This document shows, piece after piece, positions 34,522 to 41,701 of a stretch of 46,958 bases of DNA (positions within the stretch are counted from its first letter, which is position 1; each line of letters begins with the position of its first letter). Both the position numbers and the translations under genes were made by a program. The stretch covers positions 1-46,958 of the forward strand of contig NZ_JABEMA010000001.1 in assembly GCF_013004605.1 (NCBI RefSeq), given 5' to 3'. The notes under the pieces are model-generated. The model made no database searches. It was not told the DNA's origin and saw only the letters and a program-made list of their open reading frames with translations. This DNA is from Pseudokineococcus marinus (lineage in GTDB: Bacteria > Actinomycetota > Actinomycetes > Actinomycetales > Quadrisphaeraceae).

Positions 34522-35805
34522 TCAGCGCCCCTGGGCCTGCTCGAGCGCCTGCTCCGGCGTCGCCCCGCCGGTGAGCGCCGTCTGGACGGCCTCGTAGATC
34601 GACGTCGCGGCGTCCGTCCACTCCGCGCCGAGCTCCCCGGTGCGCGAGCGCAGGTCGGGCACCTGGTCCACGAAGGCCTGGATGCGCGGGTCCTCGGCGA
34701 CGACCTGCTCGCCCAGCTCGGGCTTGGAGGGGACCGTGCTGTTGGTGAGGGCGTCCTCGACGATGTTCTCGTCGGTGCCCATGCAGGCGATGACGTCGGC
34801 CGCGACCTGCTGGCGCGCCTCGTCGCCGGTGGCGGGCAGGGTCCACGTCGCACCGCCGAGGGGCGCGGAGACGGTGCCGCCGGCCTCGGGTGCCGGCAGG
34901 GTCGTCACCTCGTAGTCCACGTCCGGGTTCTGCGCGAGGACGGGGAACTGCCACGGGCCGTTGACCATCATCGCCGCGTTGCCCGCGATGAACTGGTCGT
35001 TGACGTCCTCCTGGCCCCACGTGACGACCGACGGCGACGCGGAGCCGCTCTCGACGAGGTCCACCCACAGCTGGAGGGCCTCGGCCGTCTCCGGCGTGGC
35101 GATGTCGGACTCGTCGCCGCCGTTGGACCACATGAAGGGCAGGAACTGCCACGTGCCCTCGTAGCTCGGCGGGGCCGAGAAGGCGATGCCGTAGCGGTCG
35201 CCCTCGGTGAGGGTCTCGGCGGCGGAGCGCAGCTCGTCCCAGGTCGTCGGCGGCTCGACGCCCGCCTCCTCCAGGGCGGCGGGGTCGTAGAAGAGCGCGA
35301 GGGTGTTCGTCGTGGGCTGCAGCCCGTAGAGCTCGCCCTCGTAGGTGTTGGCGTCGACGACGCCCTGGCTGTAGCCCTCGGCGGAGACGCCGTACTGGTC
35401 GAGCGGGGCGAGCGCCCCGGCGTCGGCCAGCTGCTGCACGTCGGGGTTGTCGATCGACAGGACGTCCGGGAGCGTCTGCGAGGACGCCTGCTGCAGGACG
35501 CGGGAGATGATGTCGCCGCCGGGGATCGACTGCCGCTCGATGTCCACGCCGACCTCCTCGCCGCACGCGTCGAGCTGCTCGCCGTAGAAGGTGGCGCCCG
35601 GGTCGGTGACGAAGGTGTCCTGGACGGTGATGCTCGTGACGTCGGCCGGGTCGCCCGACCCGGCGTCGTCCCCCCCGCCGCAGGCGGCGAGGCCCACGGC
35701 GCCGAGCAGGGCCGCGGCGGCCGCGGCGACGGTGCGCCTCGACCGCCCCGTGGCGGCGGGTCCGGAGGTGCTGCTGGCGGCGGTGGTGGCGGTCCTCGTG
35801 GGCAC
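34522..35805 (-). CDS. Sugar-binding lipoprotein of the first importer
   Basis: This 427-residue extracytoplasmic solute-binding protein has an N-terminal signal with TVAAAAAALLGAVGL and lipobox LAAC. The mature part follows the SBP_bac_1 pattern: WDELRSAAETLTEGDRYGIA, MVNGPWQFPV, GGATWTLPATGDEARQQVAA and a C-terminal EWTDAATSIYEAVQTALTGG. It catches an oligosaccharide outside the cell and hands it to the MalF/MalG pair downstream. GTG at 35805 is chosen, with GAGGAG eight bases before it. It is the first gene of the operon, preceded by a LacI-type operator and promoter (35854-35962). Confidence 0.93.
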   Translation of the reverse strand: MPTRTATTAASSTSGPAATGRSRRTVAAAAAALLGAVGLAACGGGDDAGSGDPADVTSITVQDTFVTDPGATFYGEQLDACGEEVGVDIERQSIPGGDIISRVLQQASSQTLPDVLSIDNPDVQQLADAGALAPLDQYGVSAEGYSQGVVDANTYEGELYGLQPTTNTLALFYDPAALEEAGVEPPTTWDELRSAAETLTEGDRYGIAFSAPPSYEGTWQFLPFMWSNGGDESDIATPETAEALQLWVDLVESGSASPSVVTWGQEDVNDQFIAGNAAMMVNGPWQFPVLAQNPDVDYEVTTLPAPEAGGTVSAPLGGATWTLPATGDEARQQVAADVIACMGTDENIVEDALTNSTVPSKPELGEQVVAEDPRIQAFVDQVPDLRSRTGELGAEWTDAATSIYEAVQTALTGGATPEQALEQAQGR

Positions 35806-35853
35806 GTGCGCTCCTCGTCGAGCCGGGGTCCGCCGAGCCCGTGCGGCCGGGCG

Positions 35854-35869
35854 GGTGATGCGCATCGAC
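35854..35869. promoter_or_regulatory. LacI-type operator, first importer operon (inner site)
   Basis: GGTGAT-GCGC-ATCGAC matches the palindrome consensus GTCGAT-N4-ATCGAC with two changes in the left arm. It is about 40 bases nearer the gene than the main operator at 35908 and could allow looping. Confidence 0.6.
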
Positions 35870-35907
35870 GTCGGCCGCGGTGCACCGCCACGAGCGGGCG
35901 CCAAGAG

Positions 35908-35962
35908 CCGTCGATACGGATCGACGGCGCCGACGCTAGCAACCGGTCCGGCGCGGCGACAA
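35908..35962 (-). promoter_or_regulatory. Promoter and LacI operator of the first importer operon
   Basis: On the minus strand, TTGTCG (35957-35962) and TAGCGT (35933-35938) are separated by 18 bases. Directly downstream is a perfect palindrome, CCGTCGAT-ACGG-ATCGACGG (35908-35927). The same promoter layout and operator sequence precede the second importer, GH31 and lacI genes. Repression by the LacI protein at 43983 is inferred from this shared pattern. Confidence 0.75.
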
Positions 35963-35975
35963 GCGCCGGGGCGCG

Positions 35976-35994
35976 CCGGTCCACCGCGGACCGG
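35976..35994. terminator. Possible weak terminator after GH42
   Basis: CCGGTCC-ACCGC-GGACCGG forms a seven-base stem nine bases after the GH42 stop on the minus strand. It is short but correctly placed between the GH42 stop and the promoter of the next operon. Confidence 0.35.
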
Positions 35995-36002
35995 GCCCGC
36001 GG

Positions 36003-38042
36003 TCAGGCGGCGGGGCCGGCCTCCTCGCGCAGGACGACGACGGCGCCCGCGGGGACGACGGCGGCGTCGTGGTGGCGGCCGGTCAGCAGGTCGGTGCCGC
36101 GGGCGCCCTCGACGCGGTGGTCGACGTCGCCGTGGTTGAGCAGGAAGAGCCAGCTGCCGCCGGCACCCCGCCGACGGACCGCCTCGACCTCGTCCGGCAG
36201 GTCGGGCAGGAGGGGGGCGACGCCGGCGGCCGCGAGGAAGGCGCCGAGGTGGGCCCGCTCGGTGGCGGCGTCGGGGCGCGTCGCCGCGTACCAGGCCGTC
36301 CCGCCCCCCGGCAGCGTGCGCCGGGTGAGGGCCGGCGCGCCCGCGAGGGCGCCCGTCGCCGTCGCCACGAGCACCTCGGCGTCCACCGCCCGGACGAGCT
36401 CGGTCCAGGCCGTGGCCGAGCCGCCGTCGCTGAGCCCGACGCGCTCGCCCGGCTGGAGCGGGTGGAGCTCCTCGGACCGGACGCCGAGGAGGTCGCGGAA
36501 GGCGCCGGGGTAGCCGCCGGCGCGCACGCGGGCGGTCTCGTCGACGATCCCCGACAGGTGCGTCACGAGGACGTGGCCGCCCCGGCGGGCCACGTCGGCG
36601 ACCGCCTCCGCCGCCGCGTCGTCGACGAGGTGCAGCGCGGGCACGACCACGGCGCGGTAGTCCCGCAGGTCCGCCGCGGGCGGGACGACGTCGACGACGA
36701 CCCCGAGGTCGGACAGCGCGCGGTGCAGGGCCAGGGGCCGCTCCTCGGGGTCGACCTGCGACGTCAGCGGGAAGCCCTCGAGCGCCCACGCCGAGGGGAC
36801 GTCGACGAGGAGCGCCACCTGCGGGCGGTCGACGACCGACCCCTGGACCTCGGCCAGGGCCCGCAGGCACCGCCCGAGCTCGACGACCTCGCGGAAGCGG
36901 TCGGAGTCCGGGCCGGCGTGCGGCACCATCGCCGAGTGCCACTGCTCCGCCCCCGCGGTGGAGGCCCGCCACTGGAAGAAGAGCGCGCCGTCCGCGCCGC
37001 GGGCGACGTGCGCGAGGCTGTTGCGCAGCATCTCGCCGGGGGCCTTCGCGCGGTTGTGCGCCTGGTAGACCACGGTGCTCGTCGAGTGCTCCATGAGCAG
37101 CCACGGCCGCCCCTCGGCGAGGCCGCGCACGCGGTCGGCGCTGCAGGACAGCTCCTGCCACCCGCGCGGGTCGTCGGCGACGACGTAGTGGTCGTCCGCG
37201 ACGACGTCGACGTGCGGCGCCCAGGTGGCGTAGTCGGCCACGGCGCCGCCCGCGTGGACCATGAGGTTCGTCGTGACGGGGACGCCCGGCGTCCGGCGCT
37301 CGAGCACCTCCCGCTCGGCGAGGTAGTGCTCGAGCAGCGCGTCGGAGGAGAAGCGGCGGAAGTCGAGGACCGCCGCGGGGTTGAGGTCGGCGCCCGCGGA
37401 CCGCGGGGGCAGCACCTGGTCGAACGACGTGGCCGTGTGACCCCAGAAGGCGGTGCCCCAGGCCGCGTCGAGCGCCTCGGGGGTGCCGTGCCGCTCGGCG
37501 AGCCAGCGCTGGTAGGCGGCGGCCGAGACGTCGCACCAGCAGCGCGCGTTCCCGCCGCCGAGCTCGTTGGACACGTGCCACAGGGCGAGCGCGGGGTGCC
37601 CGGCGACGTGCTCGGCGAGGGCGTCGACGACGCGCAGGGCGTGCTCGCGGAAGACCGGGGAACTGGGGCACCACCCGAGCCGTCCGCCCTGGCTCCAGCG
37701 CCGCCCGTCGGCGTCGACGGGCAGCACCTCGGGGTGGGCGCGGTGCAGCCACAGCGGCGGGGCCGCGGTGGGCGTCGCCATGTCGACGCGGACGCCGGAG
37801 GCGTGCAGGAGGTCCATGACCTCGTCGAGCCAGGCGAAGTCGAAGCGCCCGGGCTCGGGCTCCAGCCGGCTCCAGGCGAAGACGCCGAGGGTGACGAGGT
37901 TGACCCCCGCCTCGCCCATGAGGCGCACGTCCTCCTGCCAGACCTCGCGCGGCCACTGCTCGGGCGAGTAGTCCCCGCCGTAGGACAGGCCCTCGGTGGG
38001 CCACGGCCGCGTCCGGCGGGTGGGCGTCGTCAGGTCGGGCAC
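36003..38042 (-). CDS. Beta-galactosidase, glycoside hydrolase family 42
   Basis: The 679-residue cytoplasmic enzyme has a GH42 TIM barrel (GGDYSPEQWPREVWQEDVRL, NLVTLGVFAWSRLEPEPG). The acid/base is Glu160 in HVSNELGG and the nucleophile Glu318 in LLMEHSTS. A trimerisation domain and C-terminal beta-domain follow. Three zinc-ligand cysteines are present (Cys125, Cys168, Cys170), but the usual fourth position is a serine. It removes terminal beta-galactose or alpha-L-arabinopyranose from short oligosaccharides; no signal peptide. GTG at 38042 has GGAGGACC. It is the last gene of the second importer operon, which fits intracellular cleavage of an imported oligosaccharide. Confidence 0.94.
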   Translation of the reverse strand: MPDLTTPTRRTRPWPTEGLSYGGDYSPEQWPREVWQEDVRLMGEAGVNLVTLGVFAWSRLEPEPGRFDFAWLDEVMDLLHASGVRVDMATPTAAPPLWLHRAHPEVLPVDADGRRWSQGGRLGWCPSSPVFREHALRVVDALAEHVAGHPALALWHVSNELGGGNARCWCDVSAAAYQRWLAERHGTPEALDAAWGTAFWGHTATSFDQVLPPRSAGADLNPAAVLDFRRFSSDALLEHYLAEREVLERRTPGVPVTTNLMVHAGGAVADYATWAPHVDVVADDHYVVADDPRGWQELSCSADRVRGLAEGRPWLLMEHSTSTVVYQAHNRAKAPGEMLRNSLAHVARGADGALFFQWRASTAGAEQWHSAMVPHAGPDSDRFREVVELGRCLRALAEVQGSVVDRPQVALLVDVPSAWALEGFPLTSQVDPEERPLALHRALSDLGVVVDVVPPAADLRDYRAVVVPALHLVDDAAAEAVADVARRGGHVLVTHLSGIVDETARVRAGGYPGAFRDLLGVRSEELHPLQPGERVGLSDGGSATAWTELVRAVDAEVLVATATGALAGAPALTRRTLPGGGTAWYAATRPDAATERAHLGAFLAAAGVAPLLPDLPDEVEAVRRRGAGGSWLFLLNHGDVDHRVEGARGTDLLTGRHHDAAVVPAGAVVVLREEAGPAA

Positions 38043-38055
38043 GGGGTCCTCCGGC

Positions 38056-38138
38056 GGGGCGGGCGGCGTCGGGCGGGCAGGCGGGCGGCGACGGTGCGGG
38101 CGGGCGTCGTCGGGTGGGCGGACGGGCGGCGGAGAGGG
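38056..38138 (+). other. G-rich stretch with quadruplex potential
   Basis: The 102-base gap between the MalG-type permease and GH42 contains many GGG runs on the plus strand in cggg-c repeats (for example GGGCGGGCAGGCGGGCGG). This favours a G-quadruplex or slippage. It may reduce downstream expression of GH42 relative to the importer. Confidence 0.4.
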
Positions 38139-38144
38139 TGCGGC

Positions 38145-39041
38145 TCAGCCCTTGACGCCGCCGCTGAGCAGGTCCACGCGCCAGAAGCGCTGCAGCACGA
38201 GCATGAGCGCGACGAGGGGGACGACCGAGACGGCGGCGCCGGTGACGGCGAGGCTGTACAGCGCGCTCTCGCCCGAGCCGCGCGCGAGCAGGGTGTAGAG
38301 CCCGAGCGTGAGCGGGTAGCGGCCCTGGTCGGAGAGCATGATGAAGGGCAGGAGGAAGTTGTTCCAGATGCCGATGAACTGCAGCAGCAGCACGGTCACC
38401 AGCCCGGGCAGCATCATCGGCACCGAGATCGCCCAGAAGGTCCGCAGCTCGCCGGCGCCGTCCAGCCGCGCCGCCTCCAGCGTCTCGTCGGGCACCGAGG
38501 AGCTGGCGAAGACCCAGCACAGGTAGATGCCGAAGGGGTTGACCAGGAGCGGCAGGAGCACCGACCAGTACGTCCCGGCCAGACCCACCGCCGACAGGAG
38601 CAGGTACTGCGGCACGGCCAGGGTGATGCCGGGCATGAGGACGCCGCCGAAGAGGGCGACGAGCAGGACGCGGCGGCCGCGGAAGGCGAACTTGGCGAGG
38701 CCGTAGCCCGCCGCCGCCGACATGGCCGTCGAGAGCAGCGAGCCCGCCCCGGCGTACAGCGCGCTGTTGAGCGCCCAGCGGCCGAACTCCCCGCCGCCGT
38801 AGGAGAAGAGGCCGCGGAGGTTGTCGAGGAAGCCGGTGCCCGGGCGGAACGGCACCGTGGTGAAGAGCTCGCCGGGGGACTTGGTCGCCGCCGTCAGCAC
38901 CCACAGCACGGGCACGAGGCAGTACGCCGCGCCGAGGAGGAGGACGACCGTGGGCAGCCAGCGGGTCGAGCGACGCCCGCGGCCGCGCGCCGGGGACGGT
39001 CCGGTGGTCGTCGCGCGGGGCGCGCTCTGCAGGGTCGTCAT
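38145..39041 (-). CDS. Sugar ABC transporter permease, MalG type (second importer)
   Basis: The 298-residue CUT1 permease starts with a 30-residue Arg/Gly/Ser arm. Six membrane helices follow, beginning near TVVLLLGAAYCLVPVLWVLT. Its EAA motif reads EAARLDGAGELRTFWAISVP. A MalG-like C-terminus (RFWRVDLLSGGVKG) ends it. ATG at 39041 overlaps the MalF-type stop by four bases (ATGA), so the two permeases are translated together. Upstream of GH42 in the same operon. Confidence 0.93.
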   Translation of the reverse strand: MTTLQSAPRATTTGPSPARGRGRRSTRWLPTVVLLLGAAYCLVPVLWVLTAATKSPGELFTTVPFRPGTGFLDNLRGLFSYGGGEFGRWALNSALYAGAGSLLSTAMSAAAGYGLAKFAFRGRRVLLVALFGGVLMPGITLAVPQYLLLSAVGLAGTYWSVLLPLLVNPFGIYLCWVFASSSVPDETLEAARLDGAGELRTFWAISVPMMLPGLVTVLLLQFIGIWNNFLLPFIMLSDQGRYPLTLGLYTLLARGSGESALYSLAVTGAAVSVVPLVALMLVLQRFWRVDLLSGGVKG

Positions 39042-40033
39042 GAGGAGCTCCTCGTGCGCCGCTGGGCGGCCTTGAGGACGAGCAGCGAGAGCAGCAGGCT
39101 GCCGAGGGCGAGGACGACCGACGTCGCCGCGGCCCCGCCGATGTCGTCCGTGGTGAAGGCGTCGCGGTAGACCTTCATCAGCGGCACCCAGGTGCTGGAG
39201 ATGCTGCTCGTCAGCGGTCGCAGCGTCTGGGGCTCGCCGTAGATCTGCAGCGCGCCGATGAGGGAGAACAGGCCCGTGAGCGCGAGCGCGGGCACGACGA
39301 GCGGGATCTTGATCCGCAGGGCGATCTGCCACTCGCCGCACCCGTCGATGCGCGCGGCCTCGTAGACCTCGCGGGGCACCGACTGCAGGGCGGTGAAGAG
39401 GACGATCATGTTGAAGCCGACCCCGCTCCACACGGCGATGTTGGCCACCGACCCGAAGAGCGCCGGCTCGTCGAGGAAGCCGATGCCGGTGAAGCCGAAG
39501 GGGCTCGTGCGCGGCAGGTAGAGGAAGCCCCACAGGAGGCTGGCGACCACGCCGGGGACGGCGTAGGGCAGGAAGATCGCCGTCCGGGAGAAGCGGACGG
39601 CGCGCACGCGCGGCACGTCGAGGAGCAGCGCGAAGAGCAGGGCCGCGCCGAGCGTCACCGGCACGGCGATGACGCCGATCGCGAGCATCCGCCCGAGGCT
39701 CGCGAGCAGCTGCGGGTCCGTGAGCGCGTCGCGGTAGTTGGCGAGGCCGACCCACGTCTCGCGCCGGATCCCGAGCGCCCCGCCACCGGTCAGCCGGGCG
39801 CCGCGCAGGCTGAGGTAGATCGCGTAGAGCACCGGCAGCACGAAGAAGGCGACGAAGAAGACGACCGCCGGCGCGACGAACCCGTAGCCCGCGAGGCTGC
39901 GCCCGCCCCCTCCGCGGCGGCCGTGCCCGCCGCTCGGGCGGCGGGACGACGGGGCGGTGCGGGCCCGCAGGGGGCCGCCGGTGCCGTGCTCGCCGAGGAC
40001 GGCCGAGGGCGGCGAGGGAGCGGCGTCGCTCAT
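39038..40033 (-). CDS. Sugar ABC transporter permease, MalF type (second importer)
   Basis: The 331-residue CUT1 permease has a disordered Gly/Arg/Pro arm to about residue 45, then six membrane helices beginning GYGFVAPAVVFFVAFFVLPV. The EAA loop is EAARIDGCGEWQIALRIKIP. The loop after the first helix (RLTGGGALGIRRETWVGLAN) is longer than usual. ATG at 40033 has GGAGGA. It follows the binding-protein gene by 122 bases and overlaps the MalG-type gene. Together the pair imports a sugar different from or alternative to that of the first importer. Confidence 0.93.
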   Translation of the reverse strand: MSDAAPSPPSAVLGEHGTGGPLRARTAPSSRRPSGGHGRRGGGGRSLAGYGFVAPAVVFFVAFFVLPVLYAIYLSLRGARLTGGGALGIRRETWVGLANYRDALTDPQLLASLGRMLAIGVIAVPVTLGAALLFALLLDVPRVRAVRFSRTAIFLPYAVPGVVASLLWGFLYLPRTSPFGFTGIGFLDEPALFGSVANIAVWSGVGFNMIVLFTALQSVPREVYEAARIDGCGEWQIALRIKIPLVVPALALTGLFSLIGALQIYGEPQTLRPLTSSISSTWVPLMKVYRDAFTTDDIGGAAATSVVLALGSLLLSLLVLKAAQRRTRSSS

Positions 40034-40155
40034 GGGTCCTCCGGGTCGTGGGGCCCGCCGTCGCGGCCGGTCGGCCGAGCCGCGACGGCGGGAGCTGGGT
40101 GGTGCGGTGCTGGCGGTCGAGGTGCTGGGCGGCGCGGGGGTGCGCCCGCCGGGCG

Positions 40156-41454
40156 TCAGCGGGTGACCGTGTAGCCGGTCTCCTCCATGTCGGCGACGGT
40201 CGTCGCCTGCACCTGCTCGAGGGCCTCGCGGTAGGACCCGCCGCCCTGGACAGCCGCGCCGAGGGCGTCGGCGAAGGCGGCGTTCGTCACGTTGTAGTTG
40301 GGGCCCCAGGTGACGGGGATCGTGTCCGCCGCGACCTCGGCCGCCAGGTCGTAGAAGTCCTCCTGGCCCGCCACCAGGGCCGGGGGCTCGTTGCTCGTCG
40401 CCGCCTCCTGGCCGGCGGTGGCGGCGGGGTAGTTGTTGACCGTCGTCAGCAGGGCCGTCGCCCCCTCGTCCGAGCCGTTGAGCCACGCGAGGAACTGCGC
40501 CGCCTCCTCGGGGTGGTCCGACGACGTCGTGACGATGCTCGACGAGCCGCCCTGCAGGCCGACGGCGGAGTCGCCCTCGGTCCACTGCGGCAGCGGCGCC
40601 ATGGCCCACTCGCCGGCGGTCTCGGGGGCGACGTCCTCGATGACGCCGGGCGACCAGACCGCCGAGGGCCAGGTGAGGATCTCGCCGTCGGCGACCTGGG
40701 CGTTCCACTCGGGCGTGAGGATGGGCGCCTGCAGCACCGCGTCCTCGTCCACGAGCCCCTGCCAGTAGTCGGCCACGGCGAGGGAGGCCTCGTCGTCGAT
40801 GCCGACCGACCAGGCGTCGCCGTCGACGCTCCACCACTGCGCGCCGGCCTGCTGCGCCATCCCGGCGAAGAAGCCGGTCTGGTCGACGGAGAAGGTGCCG
40901 ATGTACGACGTCGGGTCGGCGGCGCGCACCTGCGCGGCCGCCGCGGCGTACTCCTCCCACGTCGTGGGCACCTCGACGCCCAGCTCCTCGAAGCGGTCGG
41001 CGCGGTAGAGCATCATCATCGGCCCGACGTCCTGGGGGATGCCGTAGACGGCGTCGTTGAAGGTCGTGAGGGCCCACGTGCTGTCCGTGAAGGCGTCGCG
41101 CGTCGCGTCGTCGACGTGCTCGGTGATGTCGGCCGCGACCTCGCCGACGACGAGCGACGGGAGCGTCGGGTACTCGACCTGCGCCATGTCCGGCGCGTTG
41201 CCGGCCCGCGTCTGCGTGACGAGCTTCGTCGCCGTGTCGGTGTTGCCGCCGGCGTCCGTGACGGTCACCTGGATCTCGGGGTGCTCGGCGTTCCAGGTCT
41301 CGACGACCTGCTCCACGTTCGGCGCCCAGCTCCAGTAGGAGAGCTCGACGGGGTCGTCGGCGGAGGGGCCCGAGGAGCCGCAGGCGGTGAACCCCGCGCC
41401 GAGGACGAGGGCGGCGGTGGCGGCGACGGTGGCGCGGCGGGTGCGGGGGCGCAT
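40156..41454 (-). CDS. Sugar-binding lipoprotein of the second importer
   Basis: The 432-residue solute-binding protein has a signal with ATVAATAALVLGAG and lipobox FTAC. Landmarks are LSYWSWAPNVEQVVETWNAE, TWEEYAAAAAQVRAADPTSY, PEWNAQVADGEILTWPSAVW and a Trp-rich central region, common in oligosaccharide binders where aromatic residues stack on sugars. ATG at 41454 with a GGAGAG-like site. First gene of the operon with two permeases and GH42. A promoter and LacI-type operator lie at 41525-41577. Confidence 0.93.
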   Translation of the reverse strand: MRPRTRRATVAATAALVLGAGFTACGSSGPSADDPVELSYWSWAPNVEQVVETWNAEHPEIQVTVTDAGGNTDTATKLVTQTRAGNAPDMAQVEYPTLPSLVVGEVAADITEHVDDATRDAFTDSTWALTTFNDAVYGIPQDVGPMMMLYRADRFEELGVEVPTTWEEYAAAAAQVRAADPTSYIGTFSVDQTGFFAGMAQQAGAQWWSVDGDAWSVGIDDEASLAVADYWQGLVDEDAVLQAPILTPEWNAQVADGEILTWPSAVWSPGVIEDVAPETAGEWAMAPLPQWTEGDSAVGLQGGSSSIVTTSSDHPEEAAQFLAWLNGSDEGATALLTTVNNYPAATAGQEAATSNEPPALVAGQEDFYDLAAEVAADTIPVTWGPNYNVTNAAFADALGAAVQGGGSYREALEQVQATTVADMEETGYTVTR

Positions 41455-41524
41455 GGATCTCTCCTTCGAGGTCTGCGGCGCGGTCCGCGGGCGCCGCGCA
41501 CCTCGGGTGCGGACGTCGACGGCC

Positions 41525-41577
41525 GTGTCGATGCGAATCGACGGCGGACGCTAGCGCGTCGCCGTCGTCGTCGACAA
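41525..41577 (-). promoter_or_regulatory. Promoter and LacI operator of the second importer operon
   Basis: On the minus strand, TTGTCG (41572-41577), 18 bases, then TAGCGT (41548-41553). The palindrome GTCGAT-GCGA-ATCGAC lies at 41527-41542, just downstream of the -10. The layout is the same as for the first importer and lacI. Confidence 0.75.
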
Positions 41578-41616
41578 GGCCCCTGCCGGGTGCTCTCCGG
41601 TCGGGCGCGGGCGGTG

Positions 41617-41679
41617 TTGTCCTCGCCGTCCGCCGCCGTCTACGGTCCGCGGTGCATGCGCTGGTTGATGCGCATCGAC
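41617..41679 (+). promoter_or_regulatory. Promoter and LacI operator of the GH31 gene
   Basis: TTGTCC (41617-41622), an 18-base spacer and TACGGT (41641-41646) form a promoter. The palindrome GTTGAT-GCGC-ATCGAC follows at 41664-41679, 22 bases before the GH31 GTG. The promoter is divergent from the second importer operon, so the operators of both lie in one 150-base region. Confidence 0.72.
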
Positions 41680-41701
41680 GGCGATGGGGACGAGGCGCGG
41701 C

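Noticed and set aside
34522-38904. Minus-strand frame of about 1460 codons running through GH42 and the permease
   Set aside because: Only the part after 35805 is the true binding protein; upstream parts are in a different frame from GH42 and the permease and have shadow composition.
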